DNA of 64,000 nt from Embleya sp040605455. GTDB lineage: Bacteria; Actinomycetota; Actinomycetes; Streptomycetales; Streptomycetaceae. Shown here piece after piece: positions 42,235-51,270 of this stretch (positions are counted from its first letter, which is position 1; every line of letters starts with the position of its first letter). The stretch covers positions 1-64,000 of the forward strand of contig NZ_JBEXCV010000023.1 of assembly GCF_040605455.1 (NCBI RefSeq), written 5' to 3'. The translations under genes and the position numbers were made by a program. The notes beneath the pieces are model-generated. The model made no database searches, was not told where the DNA came from, and worked only from the letters and a program-made list of their open reading frames with translations.

Positions 42235-43400
42235 CGGGGCCGGAGCCGCTGCCCTGGGGCGAGTGGGACCCGCTCGCCCGGGACGCCGCGGCGGAGCGGG
42301 TGGCCCGGGCGGCGCTGACCCGCTTGGTGGAGCCGGGTGACGCGGCGTTCGGCCGCGCGGTGCGCACCCATGGCGCGGCCCGGCTGCTGGCCGACCTGCG
42401 GGCGGGCGCCGCGTTGCCGGTCGAGCTGGCCCGGCGGGATCCGGCCGGCTACCGGGTCCGACTGGGCGGGCACGACCCGGAGCGGGATCTGGCGCGGATC
42501 GCCGGGCTCGGCGGTGCCTTCGTGGTCCCCGGCGATCCTGGCTGGCCCACCCAGCTCGACGACCTCGGGGACGCCCGGCCGCTGGGCCTGTGGGCGCGCG
42601 GTGCGGCGCCGCTGCGGCTCGCCGCGCTGCGTTCGGTGGCGGTGGTGGGCGCGCGGGCGTGCACCGACTACGGCACGCATGTGGCCGCGACGCTGGCCGC
42701 CGACCTGGCCGAGGCGGGCTGGACGGTGGTCTCGGGCGGCGCCTACGGGGTGGACGCCGCCGCACACCGCGGCGCGCTCGTGGTGGACGGCCCCACCGTC
42801 GCGGTGCTCGCGTGCGGAATCGACGTGAACTACCCGCGCGGACACGAACGGCTGCTCGCCCGGATCGCCGACGAGGGCACCCTGGTCACCGAGCTGCCGC
42901 CCGGGGCGCATCCCACCCGATACCGCTTCGTCGAGCGCAACCGGGTGATCGCGGCGCTGACCCGGGGCACCGTGGTGGTCGAGGCGGCGCTGCGCAGCGG
43001 TGCCCTGATCAGCGCGCGCCGGGCGGCGCGGCTGGGCCGCCAGGTGATGGGCGTGCCGGGGCCGGTCGGCTCGCCGAGTTCGGCCGGCGTGCACGCGCTG
43101 CTGCGCGAGCCGGGCTCGGTGCTGATCACCCGGGCGGCCGAGGTGATCGAACAGGTGGGCCTGATCGGCGACGACCTCGCGCCGGTGTTGTCCGGCCCGG
43201 TCCGGCCGGGCGACGATCTGGCGCCGGCGACGCGCCGGATCCTGGAGACGGTGCCGACCCGGGGCGCGTCGTCCACGGCGCAGATCGCCCGCGAGGCCGG
43301 CGTTGCACCCGCAGCCACCCGCCGCCATCTCGACGTCCTGGCCGCCCGCGAACTGGTCGATCGCACCTCGAAGGGGTGGCGTCGCCGTGGCGGTGCTTGA
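42231..43400 (+). CDS. dprA: DNA-processing protein DprA
   Basis: 389 residues. It has the Rossmann-like DprA fold: VAVVGARACTDYGTHVAATL, VVSGGAYGVDAAAHRGAL, CGIDVNYPRGHERLLARI, FVERNRVIAALTRGTVVVEA, and a C-terminal winged helix (TAQIAREAGVAPAATRRHLD). DprA binds single-stranded DNA and loads RecA. The GTG overlaps the comM stop by four bases. After its stop the next confident gene is 750 bp away. Confidence 0.95.
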   Translation: MTGPEPLPWGEWDPLARDAAAERVARAALTRLVEPGDAAFGRAVRTHGAARLLADLRAGAALPVELARRDPAGYRVRLGGHDPERDLARIAGLGGAFVVPGDPGWPTQLDDLGDARPLGLWARGAAPLRLAALRSVAVVGARACTDYGTHVAATLAADLAEAGWTVVSGGAYGVDAAAHRGALVVDGPTVAVLACGIDVNYPRGHERLLARIADEGTLVTELPPGAHPTRYRFVERNRVIAALTRGTVVVEAALRSGALISARRAARLGRQVMGVPGPVGSPSSAGVHALLREPGSVLITRAAEVIEQVGLIGDDLAPVLSGPVRPGDDLAPATRRILETVPTRGASSTAQIAREAGVAPAATRRHLDVLAARELVDRTSKGWRRRGGA

Positions 43401-44146
43401 CCTGGGGCGGCAGCGATCATCACCGTGAGGGGAGGCCCAATCGAGGAGGTGCCATACCCCGTGACCGAGGAGAACGTGGCCGAGGCTGCGGCCGAGGAAG
43501 GGGACATCCGCGGCCCCGACCGGATCGCCCCGCAGCCGGCCGCGCTTGCCCGACCGGACCGCGACCGGTCACCGCGGTTCGGCCGGTTCGCGCGCACCCG
43601 GCACGAGATCGCCCCCGGTCCGCTCGAACGCGCGTGCCCGGTCGATCTCGGCGACGTTCGACGACACGCCCGTAGCGGCCCGCGACCTCGTGGCCGCGTC
43701 GACGTCCGAGCGGGCACCCGGTGCGGCGGGTACGCCCGTTCGGGCCGGCACGATCGCCGTGCACGGGCGCGCCACGGCGCGGACTCCGAGCACGGTCGGG
43801 CACACGCGCACGCCGCCCCGGGCCGGCCGCGTCCGGTACCCCCTCGATCGGTGGATCATCGCCGGTGGGCGGCACCGCGCGGGCCGAATCCGGCGCACCG
43901 CCCGCCGTCCGGTCGAACCGCCGGCCCGGCCGCCCCGACCGTCGCTCCGGGCCCTCGGGGAGGCCGCCTTCGCGCGCCCGCCCGAATCCGCCGGGGGTGA
44001 TCCGCGCGCCCCCGGCCGCACCGCCGCGACCCGGCCGACCCGGGCCGGGCAAGCCATTCGTAGCGCTCGGGAGTCGTCAGGTCACGCTACGCTCGCGAAG
44101 ACCCAGATCTGCACGCACGTCTTTGTGGAACGACTCAAGGCCACGT
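43401..44146. other. 746-bp region without a confident gene, dprA to whiG
   Basis: A GTG at 43461 with GAGGAGGTG upstream opens VTEENVAEAAAEEGDIRGPD, which keeps high third-position G/C until about 43640. From there another frame (SISATFDDTPVAARDLVAAS...) has the better codon pattern for roughly 300 bp. Neither matches a family I know. It may be a frameshifted relic or non-coding DNA. The whiG promoter is probably at its right end (TACGCT at 44088-44093). Confidence 0.4.
43461..44146 (+). pseudogene. Possible frameshifted relic gene
   Basis: Based only on a good start signal and a switch of G/C-rich third positions from one frame to the next near 43640. The composite peptide is Arg/Ala/Pro-rich with no recognised motif. 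Low confidence. Confidence 0.2.
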
Positions 44147-44995
44147 ATGCCCAAGCAAACCCCAGGGCGTAAGAGCGCCACCGCGGCCGCGTCCCAGGAC
44201 GGACCGGCCGTCACCGTCGAGGACGGTGGCGCTTCCAACCGCGCGCTGGAGAACCTCTGGAGCGACTTCAAGCGCTCGGGCGATCCCACCCTGCGGGAAC
44301 GCCTCATCCTGAATTACTCGCCGCTCGTGAAGTACGTCGCCGGGCGCGTCGGCGTCGGCCTTCCGGCCAACGTGGACCAGGCAGACTTCGTCTCGTACGG
44401 GATGTTCGGCCTGATCGACGCGATCGAGAAGTTCGACCTCGACCGCGCGATCAAGTTCGAGACGTACGCGATCAGCCGCATCCGAGGCGCGATCATCGAC
44501 GAACTGCGCGCGCTGGACTGGATCCCCCGGTCCGTGCGGCAGAAGGCCCGCGCGGTCGAACTGGCCTACGCGGGCCTGGAGGCCAAGCTCAATCGCACGC
44601 CCTCGGAGGTCGAGGTCGCCCGCGAGATGGGCATCGCGCTGGAGGACCTGCACGCGATCTTCAGCCAGCTCTCGCTGATCAATGTGATGGCCCTGGACGA
44701 ACTCCTGCACACCGGGCAGGACGGCGGCGATCGGCTCAGCCTGGTGGACACGCTGGAGGACACCACCGCCGACGACCCGGTCGAGGTGGCCGAGAGCCGA
44801 GAGATGCGGCACCTGCTCGCCCGGGCGGTCAACGCGCTGCCCGAACGGGAGAAGACCGTCGTGACGCTCTACTACTTCGAGGGCCTGACCCTGTCCCAGA
44901 TCGGCCAGGTGCTCGGAGTCACCGAGAGCCGAACCTGCCAGATCCACACCAAGGCGGTGCTCCAACTGCGCGGCAAGTTGTCCGACGCGCGGTGA
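44147..44995 (+). CDS. whiG: Sporulation sigma factor WhiG
   Basis: 282 residues of a FliA-type sigma factor: region 2 (RLILNYSPLVKYVAGRVGVG; VDQADFVSYGMFGLIDAIEK; FETYAISRIRGAIIDELRAL, then DWIPRSVRQ), region 3 and region 4 (LSQIGQVLGVTESRTCQIHT). WhiG commits aerial hyphae to sporulation in Streptomyces, directing whiH, whiI and whiB-family genes. ATG at 44147 with AAGG eight nucleotides before. In S. coelicolor whiG is followed by rpsB-tsf territory; here dgt follows after 65 bp. Confidence 0.95.
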   Translation: MPKQTPGRKSATAAASQDGPAVTVEDGGASNRALENLWSDFKRSGDPTLRERLILNYSPLVKYVAGRVGVGLPANVDQADFVSYGMFGLIDAIEKFDLDRAIKFETYAISRIRGAIIDELRALDWIPRSVRQKARAVELAYAGLEAKLNRTPSEVEVAREMGIALEDLHAIFSQLSLINVMALDELLHTGQDGGDRLSLVDTLEDTTADDPVEVAESREMRHLLARAVNALPEREKTVVTLYYFEGLTLSQIGQVLGVTESRTCQIHTKAVLQLRGKLSDAR

Positions 44996-45060
44996 AGGTT
45001 CCCCCGTTGTTCGCGGCCCGGCCTTCGTCGAATGTCGGTGCGATTCCTTAATGTGGACAA

Positions 45061-46368
45061 GTGGACAGCAATACGGCAGGCACGACAGGACTTCCCGCGT
45101 CTCGGCCCGGGGCAAAGGATCGAACCCGACAGGGCCACTACGGCTTCGAGGACCTCGCCCGCTGGGTTCCCGAACCCAACAAGCGGCCCGGGCGCACGGC
45201 GTTCGAGCGCGACCGGGCTCGGGTGCTGCACTCGGCCGCGCTGCGCCGACTCGCGGGCAAGACCCAGGTCGTGGTCCCCGGCGAGACCGCCGCCGCAGGC
45301 CAGGACAGCCCGCGCACCCGGCTCACCCACTCGCTCGAATGCGCCCAGATCGGCCGTGAGCTGGGCCAGGCCCTGGGCTGCGACCCCGACCTGGTGGAGA
45401 CCGCGTGCCTGGCCCACGACCTCGGCCACCCGCCGTTCGGCCACAACGGCGAACGTGCCCTCGACGAGGCGGCCAAGACCTGCGGCGGCTTCGAGGGCAA
45501 CGCACAGAGCCTGCGCCTGCTCACCCGGCTCGAACCCAAGACGTTCGGCCCCGACGGCCGCAGCGTGGGCCTGAACCTGACCCGCGCCGGCTTGGACGCG
45601 GTGCTCAAGTACCCGTGGCCGCGCCGCCGGGACACACATTCCTACGGTGCCTACGACGACGACCGGGCCGTCTTCGACTGGGTGCGTGCCGACGCCGACC
45701 CGAACCGCCGTTGCCTGGAGGCCCAGGTGATGGACTGGTCCGACGACGTCGCCTACTCGGTGCACGACCTGGAGGACGCGGTGCAATCGCACCGGCTCGA
45801 CCTGGTTCGGCTGCGCGACCCGGGCGAACGGCGCGAGCTGCTCGACCTCACCGTGCGCCGCTACCGCCCCGACTGCGCGGCCGACGAACTCGGCGAGGCG
45901 CTGGACCGATTGCTCGCGCTCGACTTCTGGCCGGTGGGCTACGACGGCTCGCGCCGGGCCCAGGCCCGGCTCAAGAACGCCACCAGCGGCCTGATCGGCC
46001 GCTTCTGCCTGGCCGCCGAACACGCCACCCGCGAGCTGTACGGCACCGACCCGGTCACCCGCTACGCCGCCGACCTGATCGTCCCGCGCGACATCCGCCT
46101 CGAATGCGCCGTGCTCAAGGCGGTCACCGCGCGCTACGTGATGGCCCGCGAGGGTGCCGACCGGCTGCGCGAGCGCCAGCGCGCGGTGATCACCGAGCTG
46201 GTCGAACTGCTCGTGGCCGGCGGCCCCGAGGTCCTGGACGCGTCGCTGCGCGAGGACTGGGACCGGGCAGCCGACGACGCGGCCCGGCTGCGGGTGGTCG
46301 TGGACCAGGTGGCCTCGCTCACCGACCGCGCCGCGATCACCCTGCACGCCGCGCTGAGCTCGCGGTGA
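45061..46368 (+). CDS. dgt: Deoxyguanosinetriphosphate triphosphohydrolase-like protein (Dgt)
   Basis: 435 residues. The HD-domain metal residues are present (RLTHSLECAQIGREL; CLAHDLGHPPFGHNGE; DWSDDVAYSVHDLEDAV), as is the LTRLEPKT segment of the dGTPase family. It hydrolyses dNTPs to nucleoside and triphosphate. Directly before dnaG, as in S. coelicolor (SCO2468-2467). The GTG at 45061 has no evident ribosome binding site, and the gene lies only 65 bp behind whiG at a likely rearrangement junction. Confidence 0.93.
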   Translation: MDSNTAGTTGLPASRPGAKDRTRQGHYGFEDLARWVPEPNKRPGRTAFERDRARVLHSAALRRLAGKTQVVVPGETAAAGQDSPRTRLTHSLECAQIGRELGQALGCDPDLVETACLAHDLGHPPFGHNGERALDEAAKTCGGFEGNAQSLRLLTRLEPKTFGPDGRSVGLNLTRAGLDAVLKYPWPRRRDTHSYGAYDDDRAVFDWVRADADPNRRCLEAQVMDWSDDVAYSVHDLEDAVQSHRLDLVRLRDPGERRELLDLTVRRYRPDCAADELGEALDRLLALDFWPVGYDGSRRAQARLKNATSGLIGRFCLAAEHATRELYGTDPVTRYAADLIVPRDIRLECAVLKAVTARYVMAREGADRLRERQRAVITELVELLVAGGPEVLDASLREDWDRAADDAARLRVVVDQVASLTDRAAITLHAALSSR

Positions 46369-46406
46369 GCCGCCCGGCCGCCGCCGACGCGCACCGCGCG
46401 GACCCG

Positions 46407-46412
46407 TAGACT
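46407..46412 (+). promoter_or_regulatory. -10 element suggesting leaderless dnaG mRNA
   Basis: TAGACT ends eight bases before the dnaG GTG at 46421; no ribosome binding site is seen. Confidence 0.45.
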
Positions 46413-46420
46413 CGACGATC

Positions 46421-48355
46421 GTGGCCGGCCGTATCCGTGAGGAAGACGTCAGGCGGGTCCGCGAGACGGCACGCATCGCGGAGATCGCCGAACAACATCT
46501 GCAACTGCGCAACGCGGGCGGAGGAAACTTCAAGGGGCTGTGCCCCTTCCACGACGAGAAGTCCCCGTCCTTCCAGGTCAGCCCGGCGAAGAACCTCTGG
46601 TACTGCTTCGGCTGCGGCGAAGGCGGCGACGTTCTCGACTTCGTCATGCGCCTGGACCACACCACGTTCTCGGAGACCGTGGAGCGGCTGGCGCAGCAGT
46701 ACGGCATCGAGCTGCGCTACGAGGAGGGCGGCTACACGCCGGGCCGCCAGCAGGGCCGACGCACCCGCCTGGTCGAGGCGCACAAGATCGCCGCGCGCTG
46801 GTTCGCCGATCAGCTCGGCAGCCCCGAGGCGGAGACCGCCCGCCAGTTCCTCGCCGACCGCGGCTTCGAGCAGGACGCCGCCGAACGGTTCGCGCTCGGC
46901 TACGCGCCCAAGGGTTGGGAGAACCTGGTCCGCTTCCTGCGCGGCAAGGGCTTCACCCCGCAGGAGATGCTCGAGGGCGGCCTGGCCAGCGAGGGCCGCA
47001 ACGGCCCGATGGACCGCTTCCGGGGCCGGTTGATCTGGCCCATCCGCGACATCACCGGCGACGTGATCGGCTTCGGCGCGCGCAAGCTCTACGACGACGA
47101 CAACGGCCCCAAATACCTGAACACCCCCGAGACCCCGATCTACAAGAAGTCCCAGGTGCTGTACGGCCTGGACCTGGCCAAGAAGGAGATCGCCAAGTCC
47201 GGCCGGGCGGTCATCGTCGAAGGCTACACCGACGTGATGGCCTGCCACCTCGCCGGCGCGGGCACCGCGATCGCCACGTGCGGCACCTCCTTCGGCGACG
47301 AGCACATCAAGGTGCTGCGTCGGCTGCTGATGGACTCCGGCGAGTTCCGCGGCGAGGTGATCTTCACCTTCGACGGCGACGCGGCGGGCCAAAAGGCCGC
47401 GCTGCGGGCATTCGAGGAGGACCAGAAGTTCGTCACCCGCACCTTCGTCGCGGTCGAGCCGGGCGGCCTGGACCCGTGCGACCTGCGGCTCGAGCAGGGC
47501 GACGAGGCCGTGCTCGGCCTGATCGACGCACGCGTCCCGCTCTTCGAGTTCGCCATCAAGTCCCGGATCGAGGGCCACGACCTGTCCACCGCCGAGGGCC
47601 GGGTGGCCGCTCTGGACGCGGCCGCGCCGGTCATCGCGGGCATCAAGGACCAAGCCCTGCGGCACACCTACGCGGTCCGGCTCGACTCGATGCTCGGCTT
47701 CCTGGACGAGAGATTCGTGGTCGCCCGGGTCGCCCAGGTCAACCGGTGGCAGCGCGAGCGCGCCGCACGCGGCGAGCGGGGCACTCAGCAGGGCCAGGTC
47801 CCGGCGCAGCCCGGCCGGCAACCGCAGGCCCCGCAGCGACCGGCCGGCTTCCGGCCCGATCCGCGCGACATGTGCCAGGCCGTGCAACGCGAGGTGCTCA
47901 AGCTCGCGTTGCAGGCTCCCGCGTTGGTGGCGCCGGCGTTCGACCACTACGAGGTCGACGAGTTCACCGCGCCGCCGTACGCGGCCGTGCGCGCGGCGAT
48001 CGCTGTCGCCGGCGGCGTGTGCTGCGAGCTCGCGCAGACCCCGAACTGGGTCGCCGAGGTGCGCACGGCCGCACCCGACGACACCGTCCGGCACATGGTC
48101 ACCGAACTCGCCGTGGAGAGCCTGCACCGCACCGCCGACCCGGACCGGGCCTACGCCGACGGCAACCTGGTCCGGCTGCGGGTGTTCTCCGCCGAACGCC
48201 GGATCGCGGACGCCAAGTCCCGCCTGCTGCGCATCGATCCGGTCCGCGACGCGGACGAATACGCGCTGGTCTGGCAGGAGCTGACCACCCTGGAGACGTA
48301 CAAGCGCGCCCTGCTCGACCGAGGCGCCGAGGCGCTGTACGCCCCCGGCGGCTGA
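46421..48355 (+). CDS. dnaG: DNA primase DnaG
   Basis: 644 residues. The CHC2 zinc finger is at about 41-65 (CPFHDEKSPSF...WYCFGCGEGGD). The catalytic core follows with TOPRIM motifs VIVEGYTDVMAC (about 265) and FDGDAAGQKA (about 318). A Gln/Pro-rich linker near 450-480 and a C-terminal helicase-interaction domain complete it. It synthesises replication primers. GTG at 46421, likely leaderless. It sits between dgt and hrdA, the order known from S. coelicolor. Confidence 0.97.
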   Translation: MAGRIREEDVRRVRETARIAEIAEQHLQLRNAGGGNFKGLCPFHDEKSPSFQVSPAKNLWYCFGCGEGGDVLDFVMRLDHTTFSETVERLAQQYGIELRYEEGGYTPGRQQGRRTRLVEAHKIAARWFADQLGSPEAETARQFLADRGFEQDAAERFALGYAPKGWENLVRFLRGKGFTPQEMLEGGLASEGRNGPMDRFRGRLIWPIRDITGDVIGFGARKLYDDDNGPKYLNTPETPIYKKSQVLYGLDLAKKEIAKSGRAVIVEGYTDVMACHLAGAGTAIATCGTSFGDEHIKVLRRLLMDSGEFRGEVIFTFDGDAAGQKAALRAFEEDQKFVTRTFVAVEPGGLDPCDLRLEQGDEAVLGLIDARVPLFEFAIKSRIEGHDLSTAEGRVAALDAAAPVIAGIKDQALRHTYAVRLDSMLGFLDERFVVARVAQVNRWQRERAARGERGTQQGQVPAQPGRQPQAPQRPAGFRPDPRDMCQAVQREVLKLALQAPALVAPAFDHYEVDEFTAPPYAAVRAAIAVAGGVCCELAQTPNWVAEVRTAAPDDTVRHMVTELAVESLHRTADPDRAYADGNLVRLRVFSAERRIADAKSRLLRIDPVRDADEYALVWQELTTLETYKRALLDRGAEALYAPGG

Positions 48356-48480
48356 CCCGACGGCGGGAAACCGACCCCGCCCGGTCCGGCCACGTCGGTG
48401 TGCCCCAGCCGCCGCCGGCCGGCGAGAATTCCGCGCCGGACTCTCGGCTACAGGCCCCCTCGTACAGCAGACTGGGGAAG

Positions 48481-49608
48481 GTGCATCGGCACACCAGAGG
48501 GGGGAAAACGCCCGGCGGTGACCCCACCCACACGGATCGGACGGATGAGCCTGAACCGGGCCCGGCCACCGTCCTCACGGAGCACGCCACCCCAGGAACC
48601 GCGCCACCCACACCATCCGCGCCGGCCGCGGCCGAAGGCGTCGAACGACCGGCCGCCGACGGCGAACCCGAGGACGCCCCGCGCACGGTGGAGTCCGGCG
48701 GCTCGTCCGCCGACCTGCTGCGCCAATACCTGCGCGAGATCGGCCGGGTGCCGCTGCTGAGCGCCGCGGACGAGGTCGACCTGGCCCGTCGGGTCGAGGC
48801 CGGCCTGTTCGCCGAGGAACGCCTGCTCGGCGACCCGCCCACCGACCCCGCCGTCCACGACGCGCTGGCCACCCTGGTCCGCGACGGAGAACGGGCCAAG
48901 CGCCGCCTGATCGAGGCAAACCTGCGCCTGGTGGTCTCGATCGCCAAGCGCTACATCGGGCGCGGCCTGGGCCTGCTCGACCTGGTCCAGGAGGGCAACC
49001 TGGGCCTGATCCGGGCGGTGGAGAAGTTCGACTACACCCGTGGCTACAAGTTCTCCACCTACGCGACATGGTGGATCCGCCAGGCGATGAGCCGGGCGCT
49101 GGCCGACCAGGCCCGCACCATCCGGGTCCCGGTCCACGTGGTCGAACTGATCAACCGGGTCATCCGGGTGCAGCGCCGACTGCTCCAGGAACGCGGCGAG
49201 GAGCCCACCGCCAAGGACGTCGGCGAGGTGCTCGACCTGACCGCCGAGCGGGTCACCGAGATCCTGCGACTGGCCCAGGAGCCGGTGTCCCTGCACACTC
49301 CGGTCGGCGAGGACGAGGTGCTGCTCGGTGACATCGTCGAGGACACCGACGCGACCTCCCCGGCCGAGGCCGCCGCCTCCCTGATGTTGCGCGAACACCT
49401 GGAGGCACTGCTGTCCACGCTGGGCGACCGCGAGCGCCGGGTGGTGCAACTGCGTTACGGGCTCGCCGACGGCGAACCGCACACCCTGGAGGAGATCGGC
49501 CGGGTCTTCGGGGTGACCCGCGAGCGCATACGCCAGATCGAGTCGCGCACCCTGTCCCGACTCCGCGAGCGGTCCTACTCGGAGCAACTGCGGGGATATC
49601 TCGACTGA
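48481..49608 (+). CDS. hrdA: RNA polymerase group 2 sigma factor, HrdA-like
   Basis: 375 residues. A Pro/Glu-rich N-terminus (no region 1.1) leads to region 1.2 (LLRQYLREIGRVPLLSAADE), region 2 (LVVSIAKRYIGRGLGLLDLV; YKFSTYATWWIRQAMSRALA, identical to primary sigmas), region 3 and region 4.2 (TLEEIGRVFGVTRERIRQIE). It recognises sigma-70-type promoters; group 2 factors are usually dispensable. Position after dnaG matches hrdA (SCO2465). GTG at 48481 follows GGGGAAG directly, so the start is uncertain; an in-frame GTG at 48688 would give 306 residues. Confidence 0.85.
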   Translation: MHRHTRGGKTPGGDPTHTDRTDEPEPGPATVLTEHATPGTAPPTPSAPAAAEGVERPAADGEPEDAPRTVESGGSSADLLRQYLREIGRVPLLSAADEVDLARRVEAGLFAEERLLGDPPTDPAVHDALATLVRDGERAKRRLIEANLRLVVSIAKRYIGRGLGLLDLVQEGNLGLIRAVEKFDYTRGYKFSTYATWWIRQAMSRALADQARTIRVPVHVVELINRVIRVQRRLLQERGEEPTAKDVGEVLDLTAERVTEILRLAQEPVSLHTPVGEDEVLLGDIVEDTDATSPAEAAASLMLREHLEALLSTLGDRERRVVQLRYGLADGEPHTLEEIGRVFGVTRERIRQIESRTLSRLRERSYSEQLRGYLD

Positions 49609-49637
49609 TCCCTACCGTTCCGGTGTCCTGGTGCTGT

Positions 49638-49643
49638 CAGAAT
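49638..49643 (+). promoter_or_regulatory. -10 element suggesting leaderless FGGY-kinase mRNA
   Basis: CAGAAT ends six bases before the ATG at 49650, with no ribosome binding site. Confidence 0.4.
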
Positions 49644-49649
49644 TCGCCC

Positions 49650-51122
49650 ATGCCGACAAGCCCGACACCCACCCTCGTCGCCGGGGTGCACTGCTCAGCG
49701 CGCCAGGTGCGCATCCTCGTCTGCGACGCCGCGACCGGTACGCCCCTGCGCCAGGGGCGCGCCGCGTACGCCGAGGGCGCCGCGACCACGCCCGGCGCGT
49801 GGCTGCGGGCGTTCGGCGAGGCCGCGGCGGGTGGCCTCCTCGACGGCGTGGCGGCGATCTCGGTGGCCGCGCAGAACCACGGCGCGGTCCCGCTGGACGC
49901 ACAGGGTGTGGTCCTGGGGCATCCGCTGCCCGCGGACGACCCCGGCGCCTCCGGAGCCGCCGCGGACCTGGTGGACGCGCTCGGCGGGAAGGCCGCGTGG
50001 ACCGCGGCGACCGGCGCGGTGCCGGGTTCGTCGTCGGCGATCGCCCAACTGCGCCGATTCGCCCGCTTCGAACCGGATGCGGTGGCCCGGATCGCCTCCG
50101 TGCTGCTGCCGCACGACTGGGTTACCTGGCAACTGCTCGGCTGTCCGCCCGACCCGGTCACCGACCGCGCGGACGCCTCCACCACCGGCTACTACGCCAC
50201 CACGGGCGAGTGGCGTGAGGACCTGCTGCACCTGGCCATCGGTCGGGTGCCGCGCACACCGATCGTGCTGGCGCCGGGCGGCGCCGCCGGGCACACCCCC
50301 GAAGGGGTGCTGGTCTCGGCCGGCACCGGCGCCGAGGCGGCGCTGGCGCTGGGCGCGGGCCTGTCCGACGGCGACGTGGTGGTCGCGATCGGCACCACCG
50401 GCACCGCGTTCGCGCAGCACCCGGTGTCGGTGGCCGATCCCACCGGCGTGGTCGCCTTCCACGCCGACGCCACCGGGCGCCACCTGCCGCTGACCCGCAC
50501 CCTCAACGCGGCCCGGGTGCTGCGCGGAACCGCGTCGATGCTGGGGCTGGACGCCGACGAGTTCGACCGGGTCGCGCTGGAGTGCACGCCCGGCGCGTGC
50601 GGACTGGTCCTGCTGCCCTACCTCGACGGCGAGCGGCTCCCCGACCTGCCGCACGCGGCGGGCACGCTCACCGGGCTGCGCCAGGAGAGCATGACCCCGG
50701 CGGCGCTCGCGCGAGCCTCGGTGGAGGGGATGTTGTGCGGTATCTCGGACGCGCTGGACGTGCTGCGCGACCGGGACGTGGCGGTGGACCGGGTGATCCT
50801 GGTCGGTCCCGGTGCCCGCTCGGCCGCGGTGTCCGCGGTCGCGCCGGCCCTGCTCGGGCTGCCCACCGCGGTGCCCGCGGCGCCGCTCGCCGGACGCTAC
50901 GTGGCCCAGGGCGCGGCAAGACAGGCCGCATGGGCGCTGTTCGGGGCGCTGCCGGCGTGGTCCTCGGGAGTGGGCACCTTCCTGGAACCCGCCGAGGAGG
51001 AACTCGCGCTCGGCGACGCGGTCCGGGCGCAGTATCGCGAGGTGCGCGATCGGCTGCACCCGGGCGCGGTAGCGCCGCCGCGCGAGGGCGTGGAGCTGGG
51101 TGGACGTCACCGCAGGGGGTGA
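49650..51122 (+). CDS. FGGY-family carbohydrate kinase homologue, catalytic residues degenerate
   Basis: 490 residues, closest in layout to xylulokinase. Recognisable parts are LLPHDWVTWQLLG with TDRADASTTGYYA, VVVAIGTTGTAFA, and PYLDGERLPDLPHAAGTLTG. But the first phosphate loop, normally GIDxGTSSxK, reads GVHCSARQVR (Asp to His at residue 14). The catalytic-base region, normally GGDNAA, reads GTGAEAA (Asp to Ala, about 228). I therefore predict weak or no kinase activity. It appears leaderless, with a strong hairpin after its stop. It could be a regulatory or sugar-sensing pseudoenzyme. Confidence 0.8.
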   Translation: MPTSPTPTLVAGVHCSARQVRILVCDAATGTPLRQGRAAYAEGAATTPGAWLRAFGEAAAGGLLDGVAAISVAAQNHGAVPLDAQGVVLGHPLPADDPGASGAAADLVDALGGKAAWTAATGAVPGSSSAIAQLRRFARFEPDAVARIASVLLPHDWVTWQLLGCPPDPVTDRADASTTGYYATTGEWREDLLHLAIGRVPRTPIVLAPGGAAGHTPEGVLVSAGTGAEAALALGAGLSDGDVVVAIGTTGTAFAQHPVSVADPTGVVAFHADATGRHLPLTRTLNAARVLRGTASMLGLDADEFDRVALECTPGACGLVLLPYLDGERLPDLPHAAGTLTGLRQESMTPAALARASVEGMLCGISDALDVLRDRDVAVDRVILVGPGARSAAVSAVAPALLGLPTAVPAAPLAGRYVAQGAARQAAWALFGALPAWSSGVGTFLEPAEEELALGDAVRAQYREVRDRLHPGAVAPPREGVELGGRHRRG

Positions 51123-51140
51123 CCGGGCCACGGACGCCGC

Positions 51141-51180
51141 CGTCGACGGGTGGGCCGATGTCCGGCCCACCCGGTCGACG
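51141..51180 (+). terminator. Terminator after the FGGY gene
   Basis: A 16-bp stem with one bulged base (CGTCGACGGGTGGGCC against GGCCCACCC-G-GTCGACG) and a 7-nt loop. Confidence 0.75.
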
Positions 51181-51270
51181 CCGCCGACCGTGGGTGCTCG
51201 AAACCTCCACGGGCTGCCAGGTGCCGCCGAGAGCCCTGTCCGCAGCCCGTCCACAGGCCGCTGCGGGCCG

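Noticed and set aside
40467..43328. 953-codon minus-strand frame opposite comM and dprA
   Set aside because: Shadow frame; both plus-strand genes have strong family motifs and overlapping starts.
46540..48480. A 1022-codon frame extending hrdA upstream through dnaG
   Set aside because: The upstream part is a shadow of dnaG in another frame; sigma-factor similarity begins only after 48481.
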